DNA of 64,000 bases from Colwellia chukchiensis (GTDB taxonomy: Bacteria > Pseudomonadota > Gammaproteobacteria > Enterobacterales > Alteromonadaceae). Numbering within the stretch: position 1 is the first letter of the stretch; the number at the start of each line of letters is the position of its first letter. The notes under the pieces were generated by a model. It ran no database searches and was not told where the DNA came from. It saw nothing but the letters and a program-made list of their open reading frames with translations. The stretch lies in contig NZ_NBOC01000003.1 in NCBI RefSeq assembly GCF_002104455.1, forward strand, positions 124,001-188,000, in the 5' to 3' direction. A program made the position numbers and the translations under genes. Positions 28,607 through 38,368 of the stretch are shown here, piece by piece.

Positions 28607-30055
28607 CTATCGATCGCGAATCCATAACTTTTGGTGCACTTTGCTAGCAAAATATTCACCCGGATGCCAGCAGCGCGGAAGTAAATCAAGTTCTTTGCGC
28701 TCAAGGTAGTTTGAGGCGAGCAAGGCCAGTATTTCATTTAATCGTTCTTTGGTGATGGTTGAAAAGGCTTGCGCTGTGGCAACAAAGTAAAGGTTATGAC
28801 TTTCATGGATAATTAAGTCATGGCCGAAGCCAATAAAGGTTAAATGTCGAGTGGCCATTCGACACTTGGGTTCATTTGGCTTTTCTGGGTAGAGTTGATT
28901 GACAATAGCATATTCATAGCGCAATTCTTGATCCACTTCATATGGCACATAAATCACACCATAGCCTTGTGGAAAGTCACCTGTTATCTGATATAAAGCC
29001 TCCACCACGGCAACACTACAAGTACCACGCTGCGCGTTTTGATATAAAGCCTGATAAACTTTTGGCAGCAATTTGTAGTTATAACTGGCTTTGGTCGATA
29101 ACACGATTGAGCTGTATATTTGAGGAACTTTTAACAAATTACCTAAACCAAGCTTAGGGTTAATGCTGCTTTTCAGTAAACGCTTAATAAATGTTAGCTT
29201 TTTGTTTTCTGCAGCCAAAAAGTGCGAACGCTCTGTTTTACAGTTACCTAAATAGATACCGGCGCCAATGCCATTTAGCAAATAAGTAAGGGTTTCTCTA
29301 TAGTTGATTTGTAGCAGTGCTTTACGCTCAGTCGTACTGAGGGTTCGAAACTTATCGAGCTTGCCATCAGCGCCGTGCATGATACGTTGTGCATCAGGGT
29401 GATAATTGCCAATATCTTGCAATAACGCCGCCATCAGTACCGGAATTTTAACGGCATCAACAAAACCTTGATAAGCAGCCGGATTTTCACCACGCAAGGC
29501 TCGCACATCGTTTGACGAGACTTTCGCTAATTCACTTGTGATATACGTATCGGGTAGTAATTGCTGCAGGCAAACCTCGTCCAATAACCTTAAGGCTAAA
29601 ACTGCTTTGTATAGGGGTTTATGTCGCTCGTTGGTCGCAGCAATTTTATTTCCTTCCGTTGGCGATAATAGCTGGATGGTACCGAGAAATTGCGCACTTT
29701 TACGCAATGTTTCTGCATAATTTTCACCTTCACAAAGCTCAATAATGTCACGGCAAATTTGTTGTAAATGCTGGTAACGTTCATGACTCTCAAAGCGCAG
29801 CTGCTTAACGAACTCTTGCCGTTGCCGCTCAAGCTTACTTTGTTTTGCATCAACTTTAGTACTGACAACTGTCGTTAGGTAGTCAATATCTTTATTCAGC
29901 TTGTTTAACTTGTGATCAGTACTAGCCGCTGACTGATAATAGTCAATGGCTCTTTCCAATACTGAATCCTTTAAAGGGCTGCAACCGTAAACTTTACTCA
30001 ACAAGCTTTTTACTTGTGCAGTAAACTTAGTGTCCCCGGCAAAATATTTTGACAT
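28607..30055 (-). CDS. Uncharacterised 482-residue protein with a degenerate HD-like segment
   Basis: I do not recognise this protein. Residues about 40-100 are highly charged and helical, likely coiled coil. LMAALLQDIGNYHPDAQRI, near residue 215, looks like an HD/HDOD-type motif but lacks the histidine before the first aspartate. No signal peptide or membrane segment is visible. The C-terminal third contains GVIYVPYEVDQELRYEYAIV and may be a separate domain. It is transcribed convergently with argE and followed by no clear terminator. Cyclic-nucleotide or phosphohydrolase activity is not supported because the metal site looks incomplete. Possibly a lineage-specific signalling or scaffold protein. 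Confidence 0.6.
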   Translation of the reverse strand: MSKYFAGDTKFTAQVKSLLSKVYGCSPLKDSVLERAIDYYQSAASTDHKLNKLNKDIDYLTTVVSTKVDAKQSKLERQRQEFVKQLRFESHERYQHLQQICRDIIELCEGENYAETLRKSAQFLGTIQLLSPTEGNKIAATNERHKPLYKAVLALRLLDEVCLQQLLPDTYITSELAKVSSNDVRALRGENPAAYQGFVDAVKIPVLMAALLQDIGNYHPDAQRIMHGADGKLDKFRTLSTTERKALLQINYRETLTYLLNGIGAGIYLGNCKTERSHFLAAENKKLTFIKRLLKSSINPKLGLGNLLKVPQIYSSIVLSTKASYNYKLLPKVYQALYQNAQRGTCSVAVVEALYQITGDFPQGYGVIYVPYEVDQELRYEYAIVNQLYPEKPNEPKCRMATRHLTFIGFGHDLIIHESHNLYFVATAQAFSTITKERLNEILALLASNYLERKELDLLPRCWHPGEYFASKVHQKLWIRDR

Positions 30056-30327
30056 AAATTCCGTACTTTAAGTGTTGCGGTTAATGCGCCAAGATCACGC
30101 CTTGTGGTACTTGTGCTACAAACTATATTAGCTGATTATTATCAAGATTAACCACAGATAAATTAACTAAAATATAAATACTTAGCGATACGCTTGCCAT
30201 GGTGGGTAACGTAGAGAGATTTCGCCGAGGCACTTGTTTGTATGTCGGCACTATCACATACTGGTAATAGCTCAGTTAACATAAGGCGATTAAGTGGTGA
30301 AATTAATGATAAGAAGGCACAGAAATA

Positions 30328-30522
30328 GTGAATCATTTAACGAGTTTTAAAGATACCCTAAAAAGCGTCGCAGCAGCATTTTTTGGCGTGCAAAGCGATA
30401 AAAACAGACAGCGAGATTTTAGTCAGGGTAAAATCAGCCACTTTATTTTCGCTGGGATCATCGCGGTGGCAATTTTTATTGGTGCATTACTGACGATTGT
30501 AGCCCTTGTTGCTCCAAGCTAG
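30328..30522 (+). CDS. DUF2970 small membrane protein
   Basis: A 64-residue protein starting at GTG with an AAGAAGG ribosome site upstream. The N-terminal half has SVAAAFFGVQSDKNRQRDF, the hallmark of the DUF2970 family. The C-terminal half is a single membrane helix (about residues 40-61). Function unknown. It is convergent with dam, the two stop codons being only 15 bases apart. Confidence 0.8.
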   Translation: MNHLTSFKDTLKSVAAAFFGVQSDKNRQRDFSQGKISHFIFAGIIAVAIFIGALLTIVALVAPS

Positions 30523-30537
30523 CTCAGCGTAAAACAA

Positions 30538-31353
30538 CTAATAAAGCGCCAGTAATTCTGCCACTTTCTCGCGTTTACCCACTTTTTGACTTATGGTTCG
30601 CGATACCGCAATAGAGGTCTGCTTTTTTGCATGCTCATATATTTTACGCGTCCAAATGGTATCGTGATTGCTGATCAGCACCGATATATTGGAAACTTTA
30701 GTCACTTCTTCAGCCACATTCGCTAAATCTGCCTGTTCATCTAAACCAAAGCCATTGCCTGCATAGCTGGTAAAACTGGCTGTCTTACTCAAGGGAACAT
30801 AGGGCGGATCACAATAAATCACATCACCTGACTTGGCATGGGCAAACGTTTGACGATAGCCATCGCAAATAAAAACCGCTTTCTGCGCTTTTTCAGCAAA
30901 ATGCCATAGTTCCGCTTCTGGGAAGTAGGGTCGCTTATATTTGCCAAAAGGCACATTGTAGCCACCTGATTTATTGTAACGGCATAAGCCATTATAGCCA
31001 TGGCGGTTCATGTACAAGAAAACTAGTGAGCGAAAATAAGGATCAGCACTGGCATTAAATTCTTTACGCAACTGATAATAAGACTCAGGCTGATTGTTTT
31101 TAATTGAAAAAAAACGCCGAGCATCATTAATAAATTTGTCTGGTGTTTGTTGCACTATGCGATACAAATTCACCAAATCTTGATTAATATCATTGAGTAA
31201 ATATTCTTCATAGTCACTATTTAAGAATACTGAACCAGCGCCAACAAAGGGCTCTATCAAGCGTTCACCTTTGGGCAGTAATGAATTAATAACATCGCTT
31301 AGCGCATATTTTCCACCCGCCCACTTCAAAAATGCTCGATGTTTCTTCTTCAT
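30538..31353 (-). CDS. dam: DNA adenine methylase (GATC)
   Basis: Methylates adenine in GATC; 271 residues. AdoMet site: KWAGGK (10-15) and EPFVGAGSVF (34-43). Catalytic DPPY at residues 182-185, almost the same positions as E. coli Dam. The target-recognition region with RYNKSGGYNVPFGKY is conserved. Its genomic place in aroK-aroB-damX-dam is the classic housekeeping one rather than a restriction-modification setting. The methylase will mark origin, mismatch repair and regulatory GATC sites. Confidence 0.96.
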   Translation of the reverse strand: MKKKHRAFLKWAGGKYALSDVINSLLPKGERLIEPFVGAGSVFLNSDYEEYLLNDINQDLVNLYRIVQQTPDKFINDARRFFSIKNNQPESYYQLRKEFNASADPYFRSLVFLYMNRHGYNGLCRYNKSGGYNVPFGKYKRPYFPEAELWHFAEKAQKAVFICDGYRQTFAHAKSGDVIYCDPPYVPLSKTASFTSYAGNGFGLDEQADLANVAEEVTKVSNISVLISNHDTIWTRKIYEHAKKQTSIAVSRTISQKVGKREKVAELLALY

Positions 31354-31487
31354 TGTACTTACAGACCTAAATAGTTAATAACAGATGAAAAGCATCTTAA
31401 CAATATGCGGGGATTGTAGCCTGTATCAAGTGCGCACGCATTAAATAATTATCGCTAATAATGCGCCATTATCTGTCTCGGCTTAAG

Positions 31488-32834
31488 CTATTGGCGACTT
31501 AGTAAGGCCTGTATTTCTTTGTGAATCACTGCAACCGGTTTTATCCAGGGCTGTCGGGTAAGTAATGCCTGAGGTAACGCTGCTAAAGCTGATTGCGCAC
31601 TGGCTTTATCGTCATAAATTTGACTGGTGATCACGAGCACAGGTTTACCATTAAGTAAGCGCTGATAGCCATAATACTTAATGGCGGTCAGCTCAGCTAA
31701 AAAGTCAGGCGGTAATGTTAAGTCACTTAACAACGCAATTTGAATGGCATAACCGGAACGCTTAAGAAAATACTCATTATCAATGCGTACTTGTGATAGC
31801 TGATTGGTGTGACTGGTTTTAATTGCCGTCGGCGCCTGACTCTGTGTAACACCAGTGTCTGCTAATTGTTCATTAGCCGCTTTACTTGTGCTAAGCGCTA
31901 AAAACATCTCCTGCGCAGACGCTGCCTCAACAGGTAATGCGGCATTAGGAAACGAACTTGGCATAACTAACGCATGGTAAATATCATTGACATGAGCAAC
32001 TTGTGCTTGCGGTATTTGCGCCTGATTTACCACGGCTGTGTCTTTGCTAGCCGCGTGCTCAAGGCCGATGTTCTTCTCTACAAGCGCTGGCTCAACTTGT
32101 GAGTGCGTTACTGGACTGTCAGGTTCATCAACTAATATTGGCGAAGTATCTTGTTGAGTGACCTGCTGTAGCCATATAATCGTGATGAGGGTGGCGACAA
32201 ATAGCAGCATTAATAACAGCATTAACGCTTTGTTTTCTTGTAAAAAGCCTCGATGATTGCCTGAGTCAGTAAAAAGTGCAGAGCTCATCGCTAATAACTG
32301 ACCCGATTGCGCTGATAGCAGTGCCAATTTATTTGAAAATAGCGCTTTGTTATCTGCTACTTGCTTGCCTGCAGCTGCGCTGGCAAACATAACGACATTA
32401 ATCGATAATTTTGCCTTTTTTGCTATATGTGTTAATTGCGTGAGTTCATGTAATATTTGCAATGGTAAATACTGGGCCTTATCTAAGACGATACTGATCG
32501 TTTGCTCAGACTTTCGCGCGAAATTAATCACACTCACCGCTAATGATATTTCGGGATCGAATAGTTCGCCACTAGCAAGTTGCTCAATAACACGGCAACG
32601 AATTTGAATATCATTAAACTGGTTCGATAGGGAAATATAAGCAGCGTTATGCTGCTCAGGTAAGCTCGCTAAGAATTGTCCGGAAATAGCGGCATTTTGT
32701 TCAGCGCTTTCATCTATGACTAAGATCGCTTGTTTAGAAAAGCGTAAGATATAATCTATGCGTGCTAAGGCACTGATGCGAGTCACACTGGGTTTGTTTT
32801 TTGATAAGTCGATATTTTTTACGGACGTCGACAT
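31488..32834 (-). CDS. damX: DamX-like SPOR-domain cell division protein
   Basis: 448 residues. A cytoplasmic N-terminal part (1 to about 190) resembles an ExeA/AAA-type fold but lacks a clear P-loop. A single membrane helix follows at about 204-224, then a low-complexity periplasmic linker. The C-terminal SPOR domain (about 355-440) would bind glycan strands at the division septum. The location between aroB and dam is that of damX in E. coli. Sequence outside the SPOR domain is poorly conserved, so the name rests mostly on synteny and architecture. Confidence 0.85.
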   Translation of the reverse strand: MSTSVKNIDLSKNKPSVTRISALARIDYILRFSKQAILVIDESAEQNAAISGQFLASLPEQHNAAYISLSNQFNDIQIRCRVIEQLASGELFDPEISLAVSVINFARKSEQTISIVLDKAQYLPLQILHELTQLTHIAKKAKLSINVVMFASAAAGKQVADNKALFSNKLALLSAQSGQLLAMSSALFTDSGNHRGFLQENKALMLLLMLLFVATLITIIWLQQVTQQDTSPILVDEPDSPVTHSQVEPALVEKNIGLEHAASKDTAVVNQAQIPQAQVAHVNDIYHALVMPSSFPNAALPVEAASAQEMFLALSTSKAANEQLADTGVTQSQAPTAIKTSHTNQLSQVRIDNEYFLKRSGYAIQIALLSDLTLPPDFLAELTAIKYYGYQRLLNGKPVLVITSQIYDDKASAQSALAALPQALLTRQPWIKPVAVIHKEIQALLSRQ

Positions 32835-32856
32835 GCTTCACCTATTCTAGCTAAAA

Positions 32857-33921
32857 TTATAGAATTTGTTGAAGCAGGTCCTCGCTAACATCGTCGTTAA
32901 TTTCAGACTTGCCAATAGCGGTAGGTAAAATAAAACGTAGCTTACCAGCTAAATTCTTTTTATCGCGACGCATATGGCAAATAAACTCGTTAAAACCCAT
33001 ATTTTCTGGCGCTTGTAAGGGTAAATCAAACGCAGAAAGTAGAGCTTCAATGCGACGAAGATCTGACACTTCAAGCAAATTCATTGCTACTGATAGTTTT
33101 GCAGCAAGTACCATGCCAGTGGCGACCGCTTCACCGTGCAACCATTTTCCATAGCCTTGATCCGCTTCAATGGCGTGGCCAAAGGTGTGGCCCAAATTTA
33201 ATAACGCTCTAACGCCAGCTTCAGTTTCATCTTCCGCGACAATATTTGCTTTACACTGACAGCAACGCTCGATCATTTGCGTTAACACAGCAACATCACC
33301 TTGCTGTATGGCATCAATATGTTGTTCTAGCCAATTAAAAAATTCACCATCACCAAGTATGCCGTACTTGATCACTTCCGCCATGCCAGCATTAAATTCT
33401 CGAATAGGTAAGGTGTTAAGACTGGCAAGATCAATCACTACCGCTTTGGGCTGATAAAACGCCCCGATCATATTCTTACCTAAGGGGTGATTGACGGCGG
33501 TTTTACCGCCCACAGATGAATCAACTTGCGATAGCACTGTGGTTGGGATTTGAATAAAGTCTATGCCTCGTTGATAGCATGCTGCAGCAAAGCCCGTGAT
33601 ATCACCGATCACACCGCCGCCTAAGGCAATCAAGGTCGTGTCTCGACCATGATTTCCAGCCAACAAGTGCGACATAATATGTTCAAAGTTTGCTAAGTTC
33701 TTTTCAGCTTCGCCATCAGCTAAAATAACTTCATCTACGTCGAAAGCACTCAGTGCAAGCTTGATTTGAGCTAGGTACAGCGGCGCAACAATTTCATTGC
33801 TAACGATGCAAACTCGCTGACTTCGAATATGTTTAGACAGCAGATCGCGATTGTTAAACAGGCCACTGTCTATATAGATAGGGTAGCTACGATTGCCCAA
33901 TTTAACTTCTAGTGTGTTCAT
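32857..33921 (-). CDS. aroB: 3-dehydroquinate synthase
   Basis: Second step of the shikimate pathway, NAD- and metal-dependent; 354 residues. Motifs GDGEAEKN-like ([15 protein letters not shown]), [12 protein letters not shown], the long [20 protein letters not shown], and the metal-binding histidines in [11 protein letters not shown] are intact. It begins 10 bases after aroK and precedes damX, the conserved aroKB order. Confidence 0.97.
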   Translation of the reverse strand: MNTLEVKLGNRSYPIYIDSGLFNNRDLLSKHIRSQRVCIVSNEIVAPLYLAQIKLALSAFDVDEVILADGEAEKNLANFEHIMSHLLAGNHGRDTTLIALGGGVIGDITGFAAACYQRGIDFIQIPTTVLSQVDSSVGGKTAVNHPLGKNMIGAFYQPKAVVIDLASLNTLPIREFNAGMAEVIKYGILGDGEFFNWLEQHIDAIQQGDVAVLTQMIERCCQCKANIVAEDETEAGVRALLNLGHTFGHAIEADQGYGKWLHGEAVATGMVLAAKLSVAMNLLEVSDLRRIEALLSAFDLPLQAPENMGFNEFICHMRRDKKNLAGKLRFILPTAIGKSEINDDVSEDLLQQIL

Positions 33922-33931
33922 AAAGAATCGC

Positions 33932-34450
33932 TTAAAAGTCTAGACGCTCAACTATTTTACTTGCCACAACTTTCGCGCTTTGATCGTCAGTTTGTACAAT
34001 CACATCAGCGATTTCTTCATACAAGGGGTTACGCTCAACAGCTAACTTTTCAAGTACAACTCTCGGCTCTTCATCTGTTTGTAGTAACGGACGACGTCTA
34101 TCTCGCTGAGTACGTGCAACTTGCTTGTCAATGGTGGTCTCAAGATAAACGACTATGCCGCGCGCTGATAAGCGATTTCGCACTTGCGCACTGATCACAG
34201 AGCCACCGCCAGTCGCCAAAACAATACCTTGTTTTTCACTTAAGTCTTCAATTACTGATTCTTCTCTTTTACGAAAACCTTCTTCGCCTTCAAGATCAAA
34301 AACCCACGCGATATCTGCACCAGTACGACGTTCAATTTCTTGATCGGAATCAAAGAACTCTAAATGTAGCTTATCTGCTAATTCTCTACCAATGGTGCTT
34401 TTGCCTGCGCCCATTGGGCCCACAAGGAAAATGTTACGTTTTTCTGCCAT
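33932..34450 (-). CDS. aroK: Shikimate kinase I
   Basis: Phosphorylates shikimate; 172 residues from the ATG at 34450 ([11 protein letters not shown]). The open frame runs 46 codons further upstream into the intergenic gap after pilQ, but that extension has no family similarity. P-loop GPMGAGKST at 11-19, DSDQEIE for shikimate/magnesium, and the lid with RDRRRPLLQ are conserved. First gene of aroKB-damX-dam, downstream of pilQ. Confidence 0.96.
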   Translation of the reverse strand: MAEKRNIFLVGPMGAGKSTIGRELADKLHLEFFDSDQEIERRTGADIAWVFDLEGEEGFRKREESVIEDLSEKQGIVLATGGGSVISAQVRNRLSARGIVVYLETTIDKQVARTQRDRRRPLLQTDEEPRVVLEKLAVERNPLYEEIADVIVQTDDQSAKVVASKIVERLDF

Positions 34451-34594
34451 TAGATTAATTAATACTCGTTTATTTATTACGTGAACAGGTAAGAGGGAAC
34501 CCCCCTCGAAAATTTCAAGGGCGCAATTATCGCAATTGTTAGGGTCAAATTGCAAGCATGTAAGTTGAAAACACCAACTTACATGCAAATAAAG

Positions 34595-36652
34595 TTAGAA
34601 TTTCTCCGTAACTATCCGCGGTGTAACGAATATTAATAACTCTTTTTTCTCATTAAAGTTACTACTATTCCTAAACATCCAGCCGAAATACGGTACATCA
34701 CCTAATACGGGTACTTTAGATACTGAACTAATAACCTGCTGCTGATAAATACCACCTAACACTATGGTTTCACCATTATTGACCAGTACTTGCGTACCTA
34801 TGCGCTGTGTATCTATCGCCGGCGCCGTACCATTGGTGACATCAGAAACGGTATCTTGCGTCACCACTAAATCTAAAATAATTCTATCGTCAGGGGTAAT
34901 ATGCGGCGTGACCGTCAAGCTTAATACCGCCTTTTTAAATTGTGTTGAGGTTGCACCGCTCGATGCCGCTTCTTGATAAGGTATTTCAACACCTTGTTCG
35001 ATATAGGCTTCTTTTTGATTGGCGGTGGTGATCCGCGGACTCGCTATTATTTCACCTTTATTTTCTTTTTCCATAGCGCTTAGCTCTAAATCGAGTATCG
35101 TGCCATCGGCAAGGCGAGCAACTTGGAAGGCAATACTACCTGCAGGCGTAGCGGCCGGTAAGTTAACATTTAAGCGATCGCTTAACGAAGGTATGACACC
35201 ATTGCCGGCACTATTAGCCCCTGATAACGAGCCTGAGGTAGATGATTCGCCGTCCGTGTCTGTAACTCCCCAACGAATGCCTAACTCTTCATTAATATTA
35301 TCCTTTACCGTGACCATGCGCGACTCAATGATCACTTGTCGTACTGGAATGTCTAGTACCGATACCATACGTTTAATATCTTCTATACTTTTGGCGGTAT
35401 CACGAATCAGCAAGGTATTCGTTCGTTCATCAACACTGACACTGCCACGAGCTGACAAAATACTGTTGTCTTCATTTTTAATTAAATTGGCGAATTCGGC
35501 CGCTTTTGCATAATTCACTTGTACATATTCTGAATACAAGGGCGCTAATTCTTCTACTTGTTGCATGGCTTGAAGGTCTCGGGCTTCACGCGCCGCTAAC
35601 TCATCACTGGGTGCCACCATCAAGATATTGCCTTCCATGCGTTTATCTAAGCCTTTTACTTTTAAAATAATATCCAACGCCTGATCCCATGGCACACCGT
35701 CCAAGCGCAAGGTAATATTACCGGCCACTGTGTCACTTGTGACTAAGTTAAAGCCATTGTAATCAGCAATAATTTGCAACACGGTACGAACAGAAATATC
35801 TTGGAAATTTAACGATATTGCGCGACCACTAAAGCTTTCTTCTTCGCCAAGATAGCCATCTACTTTCGCTTTAGTATTCACGGTTAGTGAAAACGTGTCG
35901 TGCATTTGTTGATGCTTAAAATCAAACGGCCCGTCAATATCAACCACCAAACGTGCATTACGTCCTTCTTTAAAGGTTTCAATACCGGTCACTAAGGTAC
36001 CAAAGTCCGTCACATCTAACTTATAAATAAAATCGTCTAAGATTTCAGTATTGTGAAATTCGATATATAGCTTGCCAAGTTTGTCGCTGACATCAACCGC
36101 CACTTTACTGTCAATAAGTTTTACTAGCAGCTGTGCTTCATTTTCTTGCCCGCGCTTAAAGTCAATATTTTCGATTTGGTTGATAAAGCCATGCCCAAGC
36201 GGCACGAGTTGAGTTAAGTTGCTATTCACTTGGCCCGTATTTAACGTTAATGCAAAGCGGTTATCTTTTTGTACCACATCAAAAATAGAAAGCTGTTGTA
36301 AATTAACTTTCGCAACCACTTTACCAGCCACTTTTTGCACACTAATATTTTTTACGCCAGCATGTGAAACTATGGTTTCAGCGAGTGTTGGATTAAACTG
36401 GTCCGCGTCAAATGTGATGCTCACTTGTGCCGGGTTCATCGACGTGGTTACTTGCGGTTGAGTAACTATGTTATCTGATAATTCAAAGATTAATTCAACT
36501 TCATTATTTTGAATGGTATTGTACTTGATACCAGTGAGTTCGCTTGCCCAAGAAACTGTCGACATTACGCATATATATACTGCAGCGATCAACTTGATTT
36601 TTTTGCTTTGTGTCATAAGCTTATGATTTTTAATTTTTTTGAATAACAACAT
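34595..36652 (-). CDS. pilQ: Type IV pilus secretin PilQ
   Basis: Outer-membrane channel through which the type IV pilus passes; 685 residues. It has a signal peptide (after a longer charged start, ending about VSWASE) and AMIN-type domains in the first ~270 residues. A secretin N1/STN domain follows (about 275-400), then the secretin core with VPVLGDVPYFGWMFR and TPRIV near the end. The start at 36652 is favoured because it overlaps the pilP stop (TAATG) and has AAAGGAA upstream; a second Met at residue 13 is possible. Last gene of pilMNOPQ. Confidence 0.94.
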   Translation of the reverse strand: MLLFKKIKNHKLMTQSKKIKLIAAVYICVMSTVSWASELTGIKYNTIQNNEVELIFELSDNIVTQPQVTTSMNPAQVSITFDADQFNPTLAETIVSHAGVKNISVQKVAGKVVAKVNLQQLSIFDVVQKDNRFALTLNTGQVNSNLTQLVPLGHGFINQIENIDFKRGQENEAQLLVKLIDSKVAVDVSDKLGKLYIEFHNTEILDDFIYKLDVTDFGTLVTGIETFKEGRNARLVVDIDGPFDFKHQQMHDTFSLTVNTKAKVDGYLGEEESFSGRAISLNFQDISVRTVLQIIADYNGFNLVTSDTVAGNITLRLDGVPWDQALDIILKVKGLDKRMEGNILMVAPSDELAAREARDLQAMQQVEELAPLYSEYVQVNYAKAAEFANLIKNEDNSILSARGSVSVDERTNTLLIRDTAKSIEDIKRMVSVLDIPVRQVIIESRMVTVKDNINEELGIRWGVTDTDGESSTSGSLSGANSAGNGVIPSLSDRLNVNLPAATPAGSIAFQVARLADGTILDLELSAMEKENKGEIIASPRITTANQKEAYIEQGVEIPYQEAASSGATSTQFKKAVLSLTVTPHITPDDRIILDLVVTQDTVSDVTNGTAPAIDTQRIGTQVLVNNGETIVLGGIYQQQVISSVSKVPVLGDVPYFGWMFRNSSNFNEKKELLIFVTPRIVTEKF

Positions 36653-37185
36653 TACTTCCTTTGCCCCTCTGCACTAGTCTGTGTCATGGCAACAACAGTT
36701 TCACGCTCAACCCAGCAGCCAGCACCATCTGGGATTAACTCTACAACCTTTACATTATCTTCGCTTACGCTAGTAATGCGTCCATTATACAAACCAACAT
36801 AACTGCCAACTGCCACGCGGTGTAAAGTGTTATCAGACGCTTCTACCAGTGCCCAAGTAACACCCAATTCTCCTAACGTCCCTCGCATCACTAAATCGCT
36901 TAATGAAAACTTTTCTAACGGCTGTTTTCTCCGTCTCGGATCTGGACTTAAACAGCCCGACATCTGTTGAATTTTTTCTTGTATCGCTTCCGGTTTAGGT
37001 GCATCAAATGGGCTACGCAGGGATTGCGCCGAATAATCAAAGTGGCCATAGACTGTAACTTCAGGCATCGGCTCAATTGCACTACTGGTGTTTGCTTGCA
37101 CATTGGCAATATGAACTTTTAAATCATCTGTATCACTAAAACAACCGCTCAGCATTATCGCAGTGAAGAGAATCAATTTTTTCAT
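36652..37185 (-). CDS. pilP: Type IV pilus assembly lipoprotein PilP
   Basis: 177 residues with a lipoprotein signal (LSGC, cysteine 15). The disordered linker and C-terminal beta domain (with LVMRGTLGELGVTWALVE) connect the inner-membrane PilN/PilO complex to PilQ. It overlaps pilO at its start and pilQ at its stop, so the operon is tightly coupled. Confidence 0.93.
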   Translation of the reverse strand: MKKLILFTAIMLSGCFSDTDDLKVHIANVQANTSSAIEPMPEVTVYGHFDYSAQSLRSPFDAPKPEAIQEKIQQMSGCLSPDPRRRKQPLEKFSLSDLVMRGTLGELGVTWALVEASDNTLHRVAVGSYVGLYNGRITSVSEDNVKVVELIPDGAGCWVERETVVAMTQTSAEGQRK

Positions 37186-37790
37186 TTTTCTTCTCCTTCT
37201 CGGTAACGATACGTTTTAGCTTGTAATTTTAACTTTAAATCTCGTGTACCTTCTTGCTCCAGTCGAATATCAAAATTATGCAAGGTCACTATGCGTGGTA
37301 AACCGGCAATACGACTGACAAACTCGCCAAACTCATGGTATGTGCCTAGCACTTCAATATCGATAGGCAATTCGATATAAATTTCTTGTTCAATTTCTGG
37401 TTGCCAGTTTAATTTAACAAAATCTAGTCCTGTGGTGGTACCAACAAAAGTGATGTCATCTAACAGGCCTGGCGTTTCATGGCTTTCGGGTAAGCTTTTC
37501 AATTGCTCAGCAAACATAGCTTCCGCCTCTATCATTTGCTGCTCAAATAATTCTAAGTTCGCCGCTATATGATATTTAGCTTGATACTGTTGTTTAAGAG
37601 TAACTTCTTCTGCGGCAACACGCTCTAGTTGTTTGATTTGATCACTGATGGTTAATGCATAACCTAAACCTAGCACCAAAACCATAAGAAAAATTGCCAA
37701 AACAACTTTTGCTGCTTTTGGCCACTGACCAATATTATCCAGCTCTAAACCATTAAATTGCTCGGTAAATTCCGATAAATTAACGTTCAT
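37182..37790 (-). CDS. pilO: Type IV pilus inner-membrane protein PilO
   Basis: 202 residues: one membrane helix at about 28-46 (VVLAIFLMVLVLGLGYALT), a coiled-coil segment (about 50-100), and a C-terminal ferredoxin-like domain (about 115-200). PilO forms a dimer with PilN, aligning the pilus motor with the secretin. It overlaps pilN by 1 base and pilP by 4. Confidence 0.93.
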   Translation of the reverse strand: MNVNLSEFTEQFNGLELDNIGQWPKAAKVVLAIFLMVLVLGLGYALTISDQIKQLERVAAEEVTLKQQYQAKYHIAANLELFEQQMIEAEAMFAEQLKSLPESHETPGLLDDITFVGTTTGLDFVKLNWQPEIEQEIYIELPIDIEVLGTYHEFGEFVSRIAGLPRIVTLHNFDIRLEQEGTRDLKLKLQAKTYRYREGEEK

Positions 37791-38368
37791 CAGGATGCTC
37801 CTTGCTCAGTGGTTTCAGTACTGTTTATCAAGCCTTTAATGCGCACCCGCATTTTGAAATCACTTAGTAGTTTACTTTTTGCGTCATTCGATGTTATCGA
37901 CTCCAGAATGGCATCCTCGAAAAGATCTGAGCGTTCAATTTCTCGTATCATATTGGCAAGGTGGTTGTTGGATTCACTTTTACCGATAATATTTAAACTA
38001 TTATCGAGCTTTTCTAAACGCGTTAAATAAATGCCATTAGGCACAACCTTGGCAATTTCATCAAGCACTTGTGTACCAACGTTACGACTACGTTGTAACT
38101 GCTCAACGACGCTAGTGCGTTTTTCTAGCTCTTTTTTCTTTTCATTTAGTGATTTTATTTTTGCTATTCGCACATCCAAGGCAGCAATTTCATTTTGCAA
38201 GTATTGGTTACGAGCATTTTGGCCATCAATACGCAGCTGATAAAACTGATTTACTAAAAATACTATGGCAAAAGCGGCTAAAGCGACAGCAGTCAAGACG
38301 GTAAAGTACTCACGTTGTTTAGCTTTTTCCGCTTCTTCACGCCATGGTAATAGATTTATATATGCCAC
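37790..38368 (-). CDS. pilN: Type IV pilus inner-membrane protein PilN
   Basis: 192 residues, starting from GTG inside the end of pilM. The short cytoplasmic N-terminus contains INLLPWREEA, the motif that inserts into PilM. A membrane helix follows (about 23-43), then a coiled coil and a periplasmic ferredoxin-like domain. Overlap with pilM is 13 bases, showing translational coupling. Confidence 0.93.
   Translation of the reverse strand: MAYINLLPWREEAEKAKQREYFTVLTAVALAAFAIVFLVNQFYQLRIDGQNARNQYLQNEIAALDVRIAKIKSLNEKKKELEKRTSVVEQLQRSRNVGTQVLDEIAKVVPNGIYLTRLEKLDNSLNIIGKSESNNHLANMIREIERSDLFEDAILESITSNDAKSKLLSDFKMRVRIKGLINSTETTEQGAS

Noticed and set aside
34451-34588. aroK start 46 codons upstream
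   Set aside because: The extension is not conserved; P-loop position and family length fit the ATG at 34450.
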